Notes: generated by a model from the sequence alone, not told the origin. A DNA stretch of 64,000 nucleotides from Pseudomonas grimontii (GCF_007858185.1 NZ_VFES01000018.1:1-64000), one strand, 5' to 3'; numbered from the stretch's first letter, positions 45,217 to 55,301 are shown. Made by a program: numbers and translations.

Positions 45217-45305
45217 GTAGCAGCTGCCGAGCGCAAGCGAGGCTGCGTTCGCGGTGTGTCAGACGAACCGCTGACGCAGCCTCGCTTGCGCTCGGCAGCT
45301 GCTAC
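45217..45305. repeat. REPIN with two perfect 31-bp inverted arms
   Basis: GTAGCAGCTGCCGAGCGCAA (start of the left arm, 45217-45247) is followed by a 27-base spacer and the exact reverse complement at 45275-45305. The core differs from the other REPs in the window, so this is a second REP family. Confidence 0.9.
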
Positions 45306-45507
45306 GGGATTTGGCGAACCTGCCACCTCACATTCGAGCTTCGGCGGCTCCAAGAATGGGGTTCCTGAACCCTCCCTGAAGAATCTTCTTATTCACCATG
45401 CGGAAACTTTCCTACGGTTTACTCTCCTTACACCGGGGCGTAAGCTTCGCGCGTTTTCATCAATAGCGGAGACCCTCAGTGGGTACTTGTTCGAGTGACA
45501 GTTGTCG

Positions 45508-45780
45508 GCCGGTCTCGGTAACCGGCACAGACTTGGCAAGATAACGCGCATTTTTTTCGATGCCGTTGTCTCGCCACCTAGCGAGAAGCGGCATCCCGGC
45601 AGCGGCCAGTCCTGGCGCCTGTCCGATCCCTCTCATCGACGCTGACCAGCACCCGGTTTAACTCGGGATGCTACGGACGCGCCTGCCTTTTACGGCGGGC
45701 GGGCCGAGCTGACTGTGCCTTTGAAACGGGCGCGGTGAGACAGGCAGTACCTGCACGACGGTTTTTTCCTCGCGCAGGAG
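45508..45780 (+). promoter_or_regulatory. Long structured 5' leader of mgtA, candidate Mg2+/translational switch
   Basis: Hairpins GCCGG-N9-CCGGC (45508-45526) and TGCCG..TCTCGC/GCGAGA..CGGCA (45561-45593) precede the gene. Near the ribosome site, CCTGC (45750-45754) can pair with GCAGG (45774-45778), which covers the AGGAG of mgtA, or with GCAG/CAGG just upstream (45741-45747). These exclude each other, as in a sequester/anti-sequester switch. A 22-codon frame starts at 45399 but has no good ribosome site. The sensing of Mg2+ is inferred. Confidence 0.45.
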
Positions 45781-45789
45781 TAACACACC

Positions 45790-48495
45790 ATGAACCTCAC
45801 TCTGTTGAAAGAGTTCTTCGCCGGCTTCTTGCGGACCCGGCATATCGCCCGGCATTTCCGCCGTCTGGCGATGCTCGAAACCGTCACCGACGCCAGCGTC
45901 AGCCGCGAAGTACCGCCCACCCTGGCGCAGACCCTGGTGGCCGCGGCCAACAGCAGTGGCGTGCAATTGCTGGGTACGCTGGGCAGCCATGCCGAAGGCT
46001 TGAACACCCAGGAAGCCGATGCGCTGCGCGTGCAATACGGCCTCAATGAAGTCGAGCACGAGCAGCCGCTGCCGTGGTGGGTGCACTTATGGCACTGCTA
46101 CAAAAACCCGTTCAACCTGCTGTTGACGTTGCTGGCGGTGATCTCCTGGCTGACCGAAGACATGAAGGCCGCCACGGTGATTTTCTCCATGGTGGTGCTC
46201 TCGACCTTGTTGCGTTTTTGGCAGGAGGCCAAGTCCAACAAGGCTGCCGATGCCTTGAAAGCCATGGTGAGCAACACCGCCACTGTGCTGCGTCGGGATG
46301 ATGCCAAACGCATCGAGTTGCCGATCAAACAGTTGGTGCCCGGCGACCTGATCGTGTTGTCGGCCGGGGACATGATTCCCGCCGACTGCCGCGTGCTCGG
46401 CGCCAAGGATCTGTTCGTCAGCCAGGCGGCGATGACCGGTGAATCGATGCCGGTGGAGAAGTTTGCGCTGCAGCAGGACGCCAACACCCGCAACCCGTTG
46501 GACCTGGAAAACATCCTGTTCATGGGCACCAACGTGGTGTCCGGTGCGGCGACGGCGGTGATTCTGGCCACCGGCAACAGCACCTATTTCGGTGCGCTGG
46601 CCCAACGCGTAACCGCCACCGACCGCGCGACCACGTCGTTCCAGCATGGCGTCAACAAGGTCAGCTGGTTGTTGATCCGCTTTATGTTCGTGATGGCGCC
46701 GCTGGTGCTGTTCATCAACGGGTTCACCAAGGGCGACTGGACCGAAGCACTGCTGTTCGCGCTGTCGATTGCCGTGGGCCTGACCCCGGAAATGCTGCCG
46801 ATGATTGTCACGTCCACGCTGGCCAAGGGCGCGGTGTTCCTGTCGCGTAAAAAGGTCATCGTCAAGCGCCTGGATGCGATCCAGAACTTTGGCGCGATGG
46901 ATGTGCTGTGCACCGACAAGACCGGCACCCTGACCCAGGACAAGATTTTCCTGGCGCGCCATGTGGATGTGTGGGGCGAGGAGTCCGACGATGTGCTGGA
47001 GATGGCCTACCTCAACAGCTACTACCAGACCGGCCTGAAAAACCTGCTGGACGTGGCGGTGCTGGAGCATGTGGAGGTGCATCGCGAGCTGAAGGTCGGC
47101 ACCGCGTTCCAAAAGGTGGATGAAATTCCGTTCGACTTCAACCGCCGCCGCATGTCGGTGGTGGTGGCCGAGCAGGGCCAACCGCATCTGCTGATCTGCA
47201 AAGGCGCGGTGGAGGAGATCCTCTCGGTGTGCAACAGCGTGCGCCATGGCGATGTTAATGAAGCGCTGACCGAAGACCTGCTGGCGCGCATTCGCCAGGT
47301 CACTGCCGCGTTCAACGAAGAAGGCCTGCGGGTAGTGGCCGTGGCCGCGCAACCGATGGCGCCGGGGCGTGACACTTACAGCCTGGCGGATGAAAACAAC
47401 CTCACGCTGATCGGCTACGTCGCGTTCCTCGACCCGCCCAAGGAAAGCACCGCGCCGGCCCTCAAGGCACTGAAAGCCCATGGTGTGGCGGTCAAAGTGC
47501 TGACCGGCGACAACGAACTGGTCACCGCCAAAATCTGCCGCGAAGTGGGCCTGGAGCAACAGGGCCTGTTGATGGGCAACGACATCGAGGACATGACCGA
47601 CGCCGAGCTGGCCAAGGCCGTGGAAACCACCAATGTGTTCGCCCGCCTGACGCCAAGCCACAAGGAACGCATCGTGCGCCTGCTCAAGGCCAACGGACAT
47701 GTGGTGGGCTTTATGGGCGACGGCATCAACGACGCGCCGGCGCTGCGCACGGCAGACATTGGTATCTCGGTGGACAGCGCGGTGGACATCGCCAAGGAAG
47801 CCGCCGACATCATCCTCTTGGAGAAGAGCCTGATGATCCTGGAAGAGGGCGTGCTGGAAGGCCGGCGCACCTTCGCCAACATGCTCAAGTACATCAAGAT
47901 GACGGCCAGCTCCAACTTCGGCAACGTGTTCTCGGTGTTGGTGGCCAGTGCGTTTATCCCGTTCCTGCCGATGCTGCCGATGCACCTGCTGGTGCAAAAC
48001 CTGCTGTATGACATTTCGCAGATCGCGATTCCGTTCGATCACGTCGACGAGGAAATGCTTGCCAAACCACAACGTTGGCAGCCAGGAGATGTGGGCCGTT
48101 TCATGTTGTTTTTCGGGCCGATCAGTTCGATCTTTGACATCACCACGTTCGCACTCATGTGGTATGTCTTCGACGCCAACACCCCTGACCACCAGACGCT
48201 GTTCCAGTCCGGCTGGTTCGTGGTGGGGCTGCTGACCCAGACGCTGATCGTGCACATGATCCGCACCCCGAAAATCCCGTTCCTGCAAAGCCGCGCGGCG
48301 ATGCCGTTGATGGTGATGACCGGCGTGATCATGGCCGTGGGGATTTTCCTGCCGATGGGGCCGCTGGCGCATTACTTCAAATTGCAGGCGCTGCCGTCGC
48401 TGTACTTTGTGTTCCTGCCGCTGATTTTGCTGGCGTATATGGCACTGACCCAGGCGGTGAAGGGCTACTACATCCGTAAGTTTGGCTGGCAATGA
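45790..48495 (+). CDS. mgtA: Magnesium-translocating P-type ATPase MgtA
   Basis: A 901-residue P3B-type ATPase importing Mg2+ into the cytoplasm. The phosphorylation site D376 is in CTDKTGTLTQD. Other marks are TGESMPVEKF (actuator domain TGES), KGAVEEI in the nucleotide domain and MGDGINDAPALR (hinge). About ten membrane segments, the first near residue 100, with the PEMLPMIVTSTLAKGA block in TM4-TM5. Size fits MgtA (about 900). The long leader suggests control at the RNA level, and an mgtC-like gene follows 16 bases downstream, as in mgtCB-type operons. Confidence 0.95.
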   Translation: MNLTLLKEFFAGFLRTRHIARHFRRLAMLETVTDASVSREVPPTLAQTLVAAANSSGVQLLGTLGSHAEGLNTQEADALRVQYGLNEVEHEQPLPWWVHLWHCYKNPFNLLLTLLAVISWLTEDMKAATVIFSMVVLSTLLRFWQEAKSNKAADALKAMVSNTATVLRRDDAKRIELPIKQLVPGDLIVLSAGDMIPADCRVLGAKDLFVSQAAMTGESMPVEKFALQQDANTRNPLDLENILFMGTNVVSGAATAVILATGNSTYFGALAQRVTATDRATTSFQHGVNKVSWLLIRFMFVMAPLVLFINGFTKGDWTEALLFALSIAVGLTPEMLPMIVTSTLAKGAVFLSRKKVIVKRLDAIQNFGAMDVLCTDKTGTLTQDKIFLARHVDVWGEESDDVLEMAYLNSYYQTGLKNLLDVAVLEHVEVHRELKVGTAFQKVDEIPFDFNRRRMSVVVAEQGQPHLLICKGAVEEILSVCNSVRHGDVNEALTEDLLARIRQVTAAFNEEGLRVVAVAAQPMAPGRDTYSLADENNLTLIGYVAFLDPPKESTAPALKALKAHGVAVKVLTGDNELVTAKICREVGLEQQGLLMGNDIEDMTDAELAKAVETTNVFARLTPSHKERIVRLLKANGHVVGFMGDGINDAPALRTADIGISVDSAVDIAKEAADIILLEKSLMILEEGVLEGRRTFANMLKYIKMTASSNFGNVFSVLVASAFIPFLPMLPMHLLVQNLLYDISQIAIPFDHVDEEMLAKPQRWQPGDVGRFMLFFGPISSIFDITTFALMWYVFDANTPDHQTLFQSGWFVVGLLTQTLIVHMIRTPKIPFLQSRAAMPLMVMTGVIMAVGIFLPMGPLAHYFKLQALPSLYFVFLPLILLAYMALTQAVKGYYIRKFGWQ

Positions 48496-48511
48496 ACAGG
48501 GACGATGACCC

Positions 48512-49228
48512 ATGCAAGCAATCAACAACATCAACCTCAACTCCCTGATCGACACCCTGGTCAGCCTGACCGCCGCGTTTATCCTCGGTGGCCTGATCGG
48601 CTTCGAGCGCCAGTACCGCCAACGCACGGCCGGCCTGCGCACCAACGTACTGGTGGCGGTGGGAGCGGCGATTTTCGTCGACATGGCCAACCGCCTCGGC
48701 GGTGCGGAAGGCGCCGTCCGGGTGGTGGCGTATGTGGTGTCGGGCATCGGCTTTCTGGGAGCCGGCGTGATCATGCGTGAAGAAGGCAACGTCCGCGGTC
48801 TCAACACCGCCGCCACGCTCTGGGCGTCGGCGGCGGTGGGGGCATGCGCCGGTGCCGACCTGGTCCTCGAAGCGTTGCTGGGCACGCTGTTTGTGCTGGC
48901 GGCCAATACCCTGCTGCGGCCAATCGTCAATAACATCAATCGCCAGCCGCTGGATGTGGTGTCGGCGGAGGTCACCAACGTCCTGTATGTGATTGCCCGG
49001 CGCACCCAGCAAACCGCTGTATTGGCGTTGCTGGAAGCCGAACTGGCGCGTTGTAACTATCCGGCCAGCGATGTCGATGTGCGACCGTTCGGCACCGAGG
49101 AAGTTGAAATCGAAGCCACACTGGCGGCGACCTCGGTAGACGGTGACGAGTTGGACGCCCTGGTGGCGCGAATTTCCAACTCGACCCTGATAGTGCAGGC
49201 CTTCTGGAGTCCCAGCACCACCGAATAG
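48512..49228 (+). CDS. MgtC/SapB family protein
   Basis: A 238-residue membrane protein. The N-terminal MgtC domain has about four to five membrane segments with the signature [29 protein letters not shown] (residues about 25-55) and [35 protein letters not shown]. The C-terminal ~90 residues form an ACT-like soluble domain. MgtC proteins support survival at low Mg2+ and, in pathogens, in macrophages; they inhibit the F-type ATPase in Salmonella. Position after mgtA on the same strand indicates co-induction by Mg2+ starvation. Confidence 0.88.
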   Translation: MQAINNINLNSLIDTLVSLTAAFILGGLIGFERQYRQRTAGLRTNVLVAVGAAIFVDMANRLGGAEGAVRVVAYVVSGIGFLGAGVIMREEGNVRGLNTAATLWASAAVGACAGADLVLEALLGTLFVLAANTLLRPIVNNINRQPLDVVSAEVTNVLYVIARRTQQTAVLALLEAELARCNYPASDVDVRPFGTEEVEIEATLAATSVDGDELDALVARISNSTLIVQAFWSPSTTE

Positions 49229-49509
49229 ATCCTGGAGGCCTGGCCTTGCCGCTCCGAGGAAAAGTCCTACATTTAGTCGAGATTATCCCTTCATTGGAAA
49301 AAACACCCGGTTGCTAAGGTTGCGCGCTTGCGCCTGTCCAGGAATCAAGGCGTGGCTTCACATGTTTACTGTGTTTTTCAAAAGGAGGGGCCTGTACTGC
49401 CTAAGGTGTCGTACGGAGTAATCAGTACCGCTTGTCGGAACTGTTACTTTTCACAGGTAGTGGGGTCTCGCGTGATATGTAAGCGTACTGATCTTCCCAG
49501 GGGAGTCTT

Positions 49510-50139
49510 ATGAGCAACAAAGCTTTAATCGTGGATGATCACCCTTTTATACGCGCCACCGTCAGGTACCTGTTGAGGAAGGAAGGTTTCGATACCATCT
49601 ACGAAGCGGGTAACGGCGCCGACGCCATGCAGATTGCTCGCGAAGAACGTCCGGACCTGGTCATTCTCGACCTGGCGATGCCCAAGCTCGGTGGGTTGGA
49701 GGTGATCAGCCGGATCAAGGCGCTGGAGCTGCCCTGCCGGATCCTGGTGCTGACCTCGTATCTGGCGGTGTTCTTTTCCACTCGCTGCATGCGCGCGGGA
49801 GCGATGGGGTTTGTCGCCAAGACAGGTGAACTCGATGAGCTGCAAAAGGCGATCAGGGCGATCAGGTCCGGCTACAGTTGCTTCCCCAGCCTACCCACCA
49901 GTTCGGTGCGTCGCGACGATCTGCAGTCCACCGAGCAGGAGTTGGTGGAGGCGCTGTCTGACCGCGAATTGACCGTGCTGCAAAAGCTGGCCCTGGGCCT
50001 GGGCAACAAGGATATTGCCGAGGATATGCTGTTAAGCCACAAGACCATCAGTACCTACAAGACGCGGCTCAAGGAGAAGTTGCGCATGTCGTCGGTGGTG
50101 CATCTGTCCAAGTTTGCCCAGCGCAATCATCTGATCTGA
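49510..50139 (+). CDS. BvgA/EvgA-like response regulator
   Basis: A 209-residue NarL/FixJ-type regulator. The receiver domain (residues about 4-120) has Asp9-Asp10 and phospho-acceptor Asp54 in VILDLAMP, with a Lys in VAKTGELDEL. The LuxR-type HTH (about 145-205, ALSDRELTVLQKLALGLGNKDIAEDMLLSHKTISTYK) binds DNA. One base separates its stop from the ATG of the BvgS-like kinase, which is its cognate partner. This is the usual BvgA/EvgA gene order. Upstream 281 bases hold no gene I can support; the 61-codon frame at 49328 has no ribosome site. Confidence 0.9.
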   Translation: MSNKALIVDDHPFIRATVRYLLRKEGFDTIYEAGNGADAMQIAREERPDLVILDLAMPKLGGLEVISRIKALELPCRILVLTSYLAVFFSTRCMRAGAMGFVAKTGELDELQKAIRAIRSGYSCFPSLPTSSVRRDDLQSTEQELVEALSDRELTVLQKLALGLGNKDIAEDMLLSHKTISTYKTRLKEKLRMSSVVHLSKFAQRNHLI

Positions 50140-50140
50140 A

Positions 50141-53100
50141 ATGATCACCTCCCGGCTGTTGAAACGCGCGGCCATCTTGCTGATGGGGCTGTTGCCCTGG
50201 GCGGCGATGGCCTTGGAGGAACCTCACGTTTTGAGACTGCTGGGCCACTCCACCCTTGCAAACCCTTCGGTGGTGCTGGACGAAGCCGACTGGCGTTGGC
50301 TGCGCGAGCGGCGCACGCTGTCGATGGGTGTGTCTGCCCCCGATTACGCGCCCTTTGACCTGAGCAGCAACAACGACGAGCTTGAAGGCATTACGGCCGA
50401 TTATGCGGCGCTGGTCGCCCGGGCGCTGAATATCACGATTGACGTGAGGCGTTATGGCAGCCGCGATGAGGTGATCAATGCCCTCAAGGCCGGCGCAGTG
50501 GATTTCGTGGGGTCGGCCAATGGGTTTGAGGCAGCCGACCCGGAGTTGGTACTGTCCCGTTCCTACGCCAATGACCAGCCCGTGCTGGTAACACGCGCGG
50601 GTGAGAGCCAGGCGCTGAAGGCCGACCTTGCGGGCAAGCGCCTGGCGATGCTCTACCACTACATGCAGCCCGATGCTGTCCAGGCCTTTTACCCCGATGC
50701 GCAGTTGCTCTTGTTTGCCTCGACCTTCGAAGCCATTGGTGCCGTTGCGTTCGGCCAGGCGGATGTGTACTTGGGCGACACCATCAGCACCCGCTATCTG
50801 ATCAACAAGAACCACCTGAATAACGTGCGTATGGCGGATTTTTCCGCCTTGGAGGTCAACCCTTTCGGGTTCGCATTCACTCAGGGCAATACGCGCCTGT
50901 TGGGCATCATCAACGCTGCGCTGGCCGCCATTCCGGCTAACCAGCAGCTGGAAATCCTGCGCCGCTGGAGTGCCGGCGGCAGCGGATTCCTCGAGGCGGA
51001 TCAACTGCGCTTGAGTCAAAGTGAGCAGCGCTGGCTGGAGAAGCACCCACGGGTGAAGGTGGCGGTGCTCGACAAATTCGTGCCGTTGTCGTTTTTCAAC
51101 GAACAGGAGCAATTCGAAGGCTTGAGTGCCGAGGTACTGTCGCGCATCAGCTTGCGCACAGGCTTGAAGTTTGATGTAGAGCGGGGCAGTTCGCTGCCTC
51201 TGCAAATTGAGCAGGCCAGTGCCGGTCGTGTGGACATGCTGGCGGTCGTCACCCCGAGTGTCGAGCGGTCCGAAAAGATCCGTTTTACCCGGCCTTACCT
51301 ATCCAACCCCTATGTCTTGGTGGTACGCGCCAGCGACGAGCATCTGGTGACCCTGGAAGATATGCCCGGTAAACGCCTGGCGATTATTCGCGGCAGCAGC
51401 CTGGCCGCGCAAATCAGCCACGACTATCCAAACATCGGGTTTGTCGACGTGGAGAACCCCGAGCAGGCCATGGAATTGGTGGCCAACGGCATTGTCGATG
51501 CGACTGCGGTTTCGCTGATCAGCGCGCGCTACATGATCGCGCGCAATTACCGTAAGCGCCTGCACATCACCAGCACCGTCGGGAGTGAGCCCGCACGCAT
51601 TACCTTTGGGGTCAACCGCAGCGAACTGGAGTTGTACTCGATCCTCGACAAGGCGCTGTTGAGCATAACCCCTGAAGAAATGGACGAGCTGACCAACCAT
51701 TGGCGCAGCGAGATCATCATTGAAGACAGCTACTGGAAACGTCATCGCAATATGATCATCCAGGGCTTTGGCCTGGCTGCGCTGCTGCTGCTGGTCACCC
51801 TGGGCTGGGTGTTCTATCTGCGTAACCTGATTCGCAAACGCGCCCAGGCCGAGCGGGCCTTGAGCGACCAGATGCGTTTCATGAGCGTGCTGATCGATGG
51901 CACGCCACACCCGATCTATGTGCGCGATCGCCTGGGTCGCCTGATGGCCTGCAATAACGCCTATCTCGATGTGTTCGGCTTCAAGTTGGAAGACGTGATC
52001 GGCAAGACTGTGGTGGAAACCGACACGGGTAACCCGCCCCAGGCCAAGTCGTTTCATGCCGATTATTTGCGTTTGATGGAGATGGGTGATCCGCAGATCC
52101 ATGACCGCGTGCTCAAGGTGCCCGGTGGCGATGCGTTGACCATCTACCAGTGGATGCTCCCGTACCGCGATAGCAATGGCAGCGTCGTCGGCATGATTGC
52201 CGGCTGGGTGGATGTCAGCGAGCGCCAGCGTTTGTTGGGCCAGTTGCAGGAAGCCAAGGAGGAGGCCGACGCCGCTAACCGTGCCAAGACCACGTTTCTG
52301 GCGACCATGAGCCATGAGATCCGCACCCCCATGAACGCGGTGATCGGCATGATCGAACTGGCCCTGGAAAACGCCGAACAGGGCGTGGCCGATCGCGATG
52401 CGCTGGAAGTCGCATCAGTGGCGTCCCGGGGCATGCTGGAGTTGATCGGCGATATTCTCGACATTGCGCGGATCGAATCCGGCCACCTGTCCCTGAGCCT
52501 GGAGCCGGCCAATCTGCACGAACTGCTGGCCTCGGTGGCACGTGTGTTCGAGGGGCTGGCGCGGGACAAGGGCTTGGTGTTGCAGGTGGAGCTCGACCCA
52601 TTGATCGACCGGCCGGTGTTAGTCGACCCGTTGCGCTTCAAGCAGGTGGTGTCGAATGTGTTGGGTAACGCGATCAAGTTCACCGCCACCGGCCAGGTGC
52701 TTCTGGGCGCCCAGGCTGCGCCGGCCTTGGTCAACGACCAACTGAACCTGCGGTTGTGGGTGGAGGACACGGGGATTGGCATCAGCGCCGAAGATCAGCA
52801 GCGCTTGTTCAACCCCTTTATCCAAGGCAGCAATAACGAGCAGTCAGCGCGAAGCGGATCGGGCCTGGGGTTGGTGATCAGCCATAACCTGTGCGAGATG
52901 ATGGGTGGGCAATTGCATTTGAGCAGTGTGCTGGGCAAGGGCACGCGGGTGGATGTGACGTTGGCGCTGGCACTGACCACAGCCGTGCCGCTCAGTGTCC
53001 CGGTGCCGCACATTCCGCCAGTACGCGGGTTGAACATTCTGGTGGTGGATGACTACCCGGCCAACCGTTTGTTGCTGGCGCGACAACTGAGTTTTCTGGG

Positions 53101-53758
53101 ACATCGCATCACCTCGGCCGAGGATGGCGCCCAAGGATTTGCATTGTGGCAGGCTGGAGATTTTGATGGCGTGATCACCGATTGCAACATGCCTTTCAAG
53201 GACGGTTACACGTTGGCGCGTGATATTCGCGCACAGGAGCGCCAGTTGGGGCTGACGCCGTGCCTGTTACTCGGGTTCACCGCCAATGCCTTGCCGCAAG
53301 AAGCCGAACGCTGCCGCCAAGCAGGCATGGACGGTTGCCTGTTCAAGCCTACCGGGCTTGAGGACTTGCGCCTGGCTTTGGCATCACGGACCGCCGGCGT
53401 GCTAGTGGATGAAGTGGAAGTGGGGTTTGATTTAAGTTCACTGATCACGCTGACGCAGGGAGATAACGATGCCCTCAACGGGCTGTTGACGCCGTTACTC
53501 AGTAGCCTCGAAGAAGACCGTGGGCTGTTGCCGTGCCTGAAATCGCAGGCTGATTTCGCCAAGCTTCATGACCTGGCTCATCGCGTCAAAGGGGGCGCGC
53601 GCATGGTCAAGGCTCAGGTGTTGATCACTTGCTGCGAGACATTGGAAAGCGTGTGTGAACAGCATGACGGCGTTGCATTGGGCGCTGCGGTAGAGGCGAT
53701 AGACGTGGCCATCGAACAGTTGCATCACAGCATTAGGCGTTACGGCAATCAGGCTTGA
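50141..53758 (+). CDS. BvgS/EvgS-like hybrid sensor kinase
   Basis: A 1205-residue unorthodox kinase. Signal peptide (1-25), two tandem Venus-flytrap (SBP_bac_3) domains in the periplasm (about 55-285 and 300-545), a membrane segment (about 545-565: FGLAALLLLVTLGWVFYL), a PAS domain (about 580-700), HisKA with His725 in TMSHEIRTPMN, an HATPase domain (N-box VVSNVLGNAIKF, GTGIGIS-like, GSGLGLVIS), a receiver with Asp1014 in ITDCNMP, and a C-terminal Hpt with His1147 in HRVKGGARM. The relay His725-Asp1014-His1147-BvgA-type Asp54 is complete. Signal is unknown; family members sense nicotinate, sulfate or acid/alkali stress. Translation is coupled to the regulator. Confidence 0.93.
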   Translation: MITSRLLKRAAILLMGLLPWAAMALEEPHVLRLLGHSTLANPSVVLDEADWRWLRERRTLSMGVSAPDYAPFDLSSNNDELEGITADYAALVARALNITIDVRRYGSRDEVINALKAGAVDFVGSANGFEAADPELVLSRSYANDQPVLVTRAGESQALKADLAGKRLAMLYHYMQPDAVQAFYPDAQLLLFASTFEAIGAVAFGQADVYLGDTISTRYLINKNHLNNVRMADFSALEVNPFGFAFTQGNTRLLGIINAALAAIPANQQLEILRRWSAGGSGFLEADQLRLSQSEQRWLEKHPRVKVAVLDKFVPLSFFNEQEQFEGLSAEVLSRISLRTGLKFDVERGSSLPLQIEQASAGRVDMLAVVTPSVERSEKIRFTRPYLSNPYVLVVRASDEHLVTLEDMPGKRLAIIRGSSLAAQISHDYPNIGFVDVENPEQAMELVANGIVDATAVSLISARYMIARNYRKRLHITSTVGSEPARITFGVNRSELELYSILDKALLSITPEEMDELTNHWRSEIIIEDSYWKRHRNMIIQGFGLAALLLLVTLGWVFYLRNLIRKRAQAERALSDQMRFMSVLIDGTPHPIYVRDRLGRLMACNNAYLDVFGFKLEDVIGKTVVETDTGNPPQAKSFHADYLRLMEMGDPQIHDRVLKVPGGDALTIYQWMLPYRDSNGSVVGMIAGWVDVSERQRLLGQLQEAKEEADAANRAKTTFLATMSHEIRTPMNAVIGMIELALENAEQGVADRDALEVASVASRGMLELIGDILDIARIESGHLSLSLEPANLHELLASVARVFEGLARDKGLVLQVELDPLIDRPVLVDPLRFKQVVSNVLGNAIKFTATGQVLLGAQAAPALVNDQLNLRLWVEDTGIGISAEDQQRLFNPFIQGSNNEQSARSGSGLGLVISHNLCEMMGGQLHLSSVLGKGTRVDVTLALALTTAVPLSVPVPHIPPVRGLNILVVDDYPANRLLLARQLSFLGHRITSAEDGAQGFALWQAGDFDGVITDCNMPFKDGYTLARDIRAQERQLGLTPCLLLGFTANALPQEAERCRQAGMDGCLFKPTGLEDLRLALASRTAGVLVDEVEVGFDLSSLITLTQGDNDALNGLLTPLLSSLEEDRGLLPCLKSQADFAKLHDLAHRVKGGARMVKAQVLITCCETLESVCEQHDGVALGAAVEAIDVAIEQLHHSIRRYGNQA

Positions 53759-53892
53759 CGGCCGGAGATGGCCATTCGGTTGATTTGGGAGAACTCCTAC
53801 ATGAAGGGGGAACATGCCTGATTTTGTCTTCGGGATATGTCTGGAAAATGGGCCTCGCTCACTGACGAGCGCTGCCTGCCCAGGGGTTTGCC

Positions 53893-54315
53893 ATGCCGAA
53901 CAAAGCACTGACCATCCTGATTGCTGATGAACAACACCTGCAACGGTTGTACATCGAAAAAATGCTCAATCAGTTGGGGTACCACCGGATCGTGCCGGTA
54001 CAAACCTTCGAGGAAGTCCAGATACTCACCGCCATCCCCGCCGACCCCTTCGACGTGCTGATCATCAATGCGGGGCTGACGGCCCACGTCTGTGGGCCCC
54101 AGCCCCAGGTGAACCATATTCTGGTCTACGATCACCTGGATCTGGGTGCACCCCCCGGCGTAACCCCGGCGGTGCTGGTGCGGCTGCCCGGTGTGCCGGA
54201 CAACGTCAATCTCGAACACTTCATGGACATTATCGACCCACCCGCGGCCACTGCCGGCCTGCGGGTATTGCCGTGGCTGCGCGAGTTATCCCGCGCATCG
54301 GTGGGCGGGGCTTAG
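53893..54315 (+). CDS. Degenerate receiver-domain protein (pseudo-receiver)
   Basis: A 140-residue protein with the receiver fold start [25 protein letters not shown] (Asp12-Glu13 pair), but at the phospho-acceptor site it reads VLIINAGL, with Asn59 in place of Asp. The conserved Lys at the C-terminal end of the fold is not evident (VRLPGVPD). It therefore cannot be phosphorylated in the usual way, unless the site lies elsewhere. It follows the BvgS-like gene on the same strand by 134 bases and may be an accessory partner that binds the kinase or regulator. Its 3' end overlaps dkgB by 4 bases. Confidence 0.65.
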   Translation: MPNKALTILIADEQHLQRLYIEKMLNQLGYHRIVPVQTFEEVQILTAIPADPFDVLIINAGLTAHVCGPQPQVNHILVYDHLDLGAPPGVTPAVLVRLPGVPDNVNLEHFMDIIDPPAATAGLRVLPWLRELSRASVGGA

Positions 54316-55130
54316 TCCCACTTCGGCGCAATGCCCTTGGGGCTGGTCAAGCGCTGGCCCCGTTCCAGCCCGGCAATTTGTGCCATGTCAGCAGCGCTCA
54401 AGGTCAGTTGCAGGGCCTTGAGGTTGCTTTGCAGGTTGGCACGCTTGGTTGAGGATGGGATGACCGCATAACCCAATTGCATGGCCCAGGCCAAGGTCAC
54501 TTGCGCCGGGGTAGCCTGATGGCGCTCGGCGATCTGCTGGATCACCGGGTCCTTGAGTGCTTCACCGTAGGCCAGGGTCATGTACGAGGTGATCTGGATG
54601 CCGTTGGCGGTTGCGAAATCCACAACCTGCTGGTTTTGCAGATAAGGGTGCAATTCGATCTGGTTGGTGGCGATGTGCTCGGCACCCACGGCTGCGATGG
54701 CCTGCTTCATCAGGGCGATGGTGAAGTTGGAAATACCGATCTGGCGCGTCAGGCCCAGGCGTTTGGCTTCCAGCAACTGCCCCATGAATTCGGCGACGGG
54801 CACCTGGTCTTCAGGTGATGGCCAGTGGATCAGGGTCAGGTCCAGGTAATCGGTCTTGAGCTTGCGCAGGCTTTCCTTGAGGCTTGGGATCAGCTGGCCT
54901 TCAGCAAAGTTGGCGATCCAGATCTTGCTGGTGATAAACAGTTCATCCCGCGGGATGCCGCTGTCGGCGATGGCCCGGCCGACGTCCGCTTCATTCTCGT
55001 AGATCTGCGCGGTGTCGATGACACGGTAGCCCAGTTCCAGGCCGGTGCTGACGGAATCGATCACCACCTGGCCTTGCAGGCGAAAGGTGCCGAGGCCGAA
55101 GGCGGGGACTTTTGGCGTGAGGGTAGACAT
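54312..55130 (-). CDS. dkgB: 2,5-diketo-D-gluconate reductase B (aldo/keto reductase)
   Basis: A 272-residue NADPH-dependent aldo/keto reductase acting on small aldehydes such as methylglyoxal and on diketogluconate. Motifs: [18 protein letters not shown] (catalytic Asp and Tyr), the LFITSKIW lysine, TLIHWPSP (His), QIELHPYLQ, and the NADPH-binding [13 protein letters not shown] loop. The sequence is close to E. coli DkgB throughout. The ATG at 55130 is preceded by GGAG; the ORF runs further upstream to 55295 but that part is not DkgB-like. Converges with the pseudo-receiver gene. Confidence 0.9.
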   Translation of the reverse strand: MSTLTPKVPAFGLGTFRLQGQVVIDSVSTGLELGYRVIDTAQIYENEADVGRAIADSGIPRDELFITSKIWIANFAEGQLIPSLKESLRKLKTDYLDLTLIHWPSPEDQVPVAEFMGQLLEAKRLGLTRQIGISNFTIALMKQAIAAVGAEHIATNQIELHPYLQNQQVVDFATANGIQITSYMTLAYGEALKDPVIQQIAERHQATPAQVTLAWAMQLGYAVIPSSTKRANLQSNLKALQLTLSAADMAQIAGLERGQRLTSPKGIAPKWD

Positions 55131-55301
55131 CAGTAACTCCAATAGGGCTGTAGGCAATGGAGTTGAGTATCCCCTCGTCGTTCCTTCGGAAACACCGTCG
55201 AACCCGAAAAGGACTCTTGCCTGCACGTCACGAATGGCCAGTGTGCTTGACGCTGTCATGAGGCGCTGTACCTGCGGTAGCAGCGCCTTGATCAATCAGT
55301 C

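Larger units (their letters stand above)
45186..45789. other. 604-base spacer: REPIN followed by the mgtA leader
   Basis: No gene longer than a possible 22-codon frame is visible. The first third is a REPIN; the rest holds several hairpins and the ribosome site of mgtA, described separately. Confidence 0.6.

Noticed and set aside
45399-45467. 22-codon leader peptide for mgtA
   Set aside because: No ribosome site and no proline-rich run such as in known mgtL-type leaders; kept only as a remark in the leader entry.
46087-49005. 972-residue open frame antisense to mgtA and the mgtC-like gene
   Set aside because: It is a GC-rich shadow of two well-supported genes; its sequence is His/Gln/Arg-rich with no domain, and it has no ribosome site.
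49328-49513. 61-residue frame before the BvgA-like gene
   Set aside because: No ribosome site and it runs into the regulator start; composition is not coding-like.
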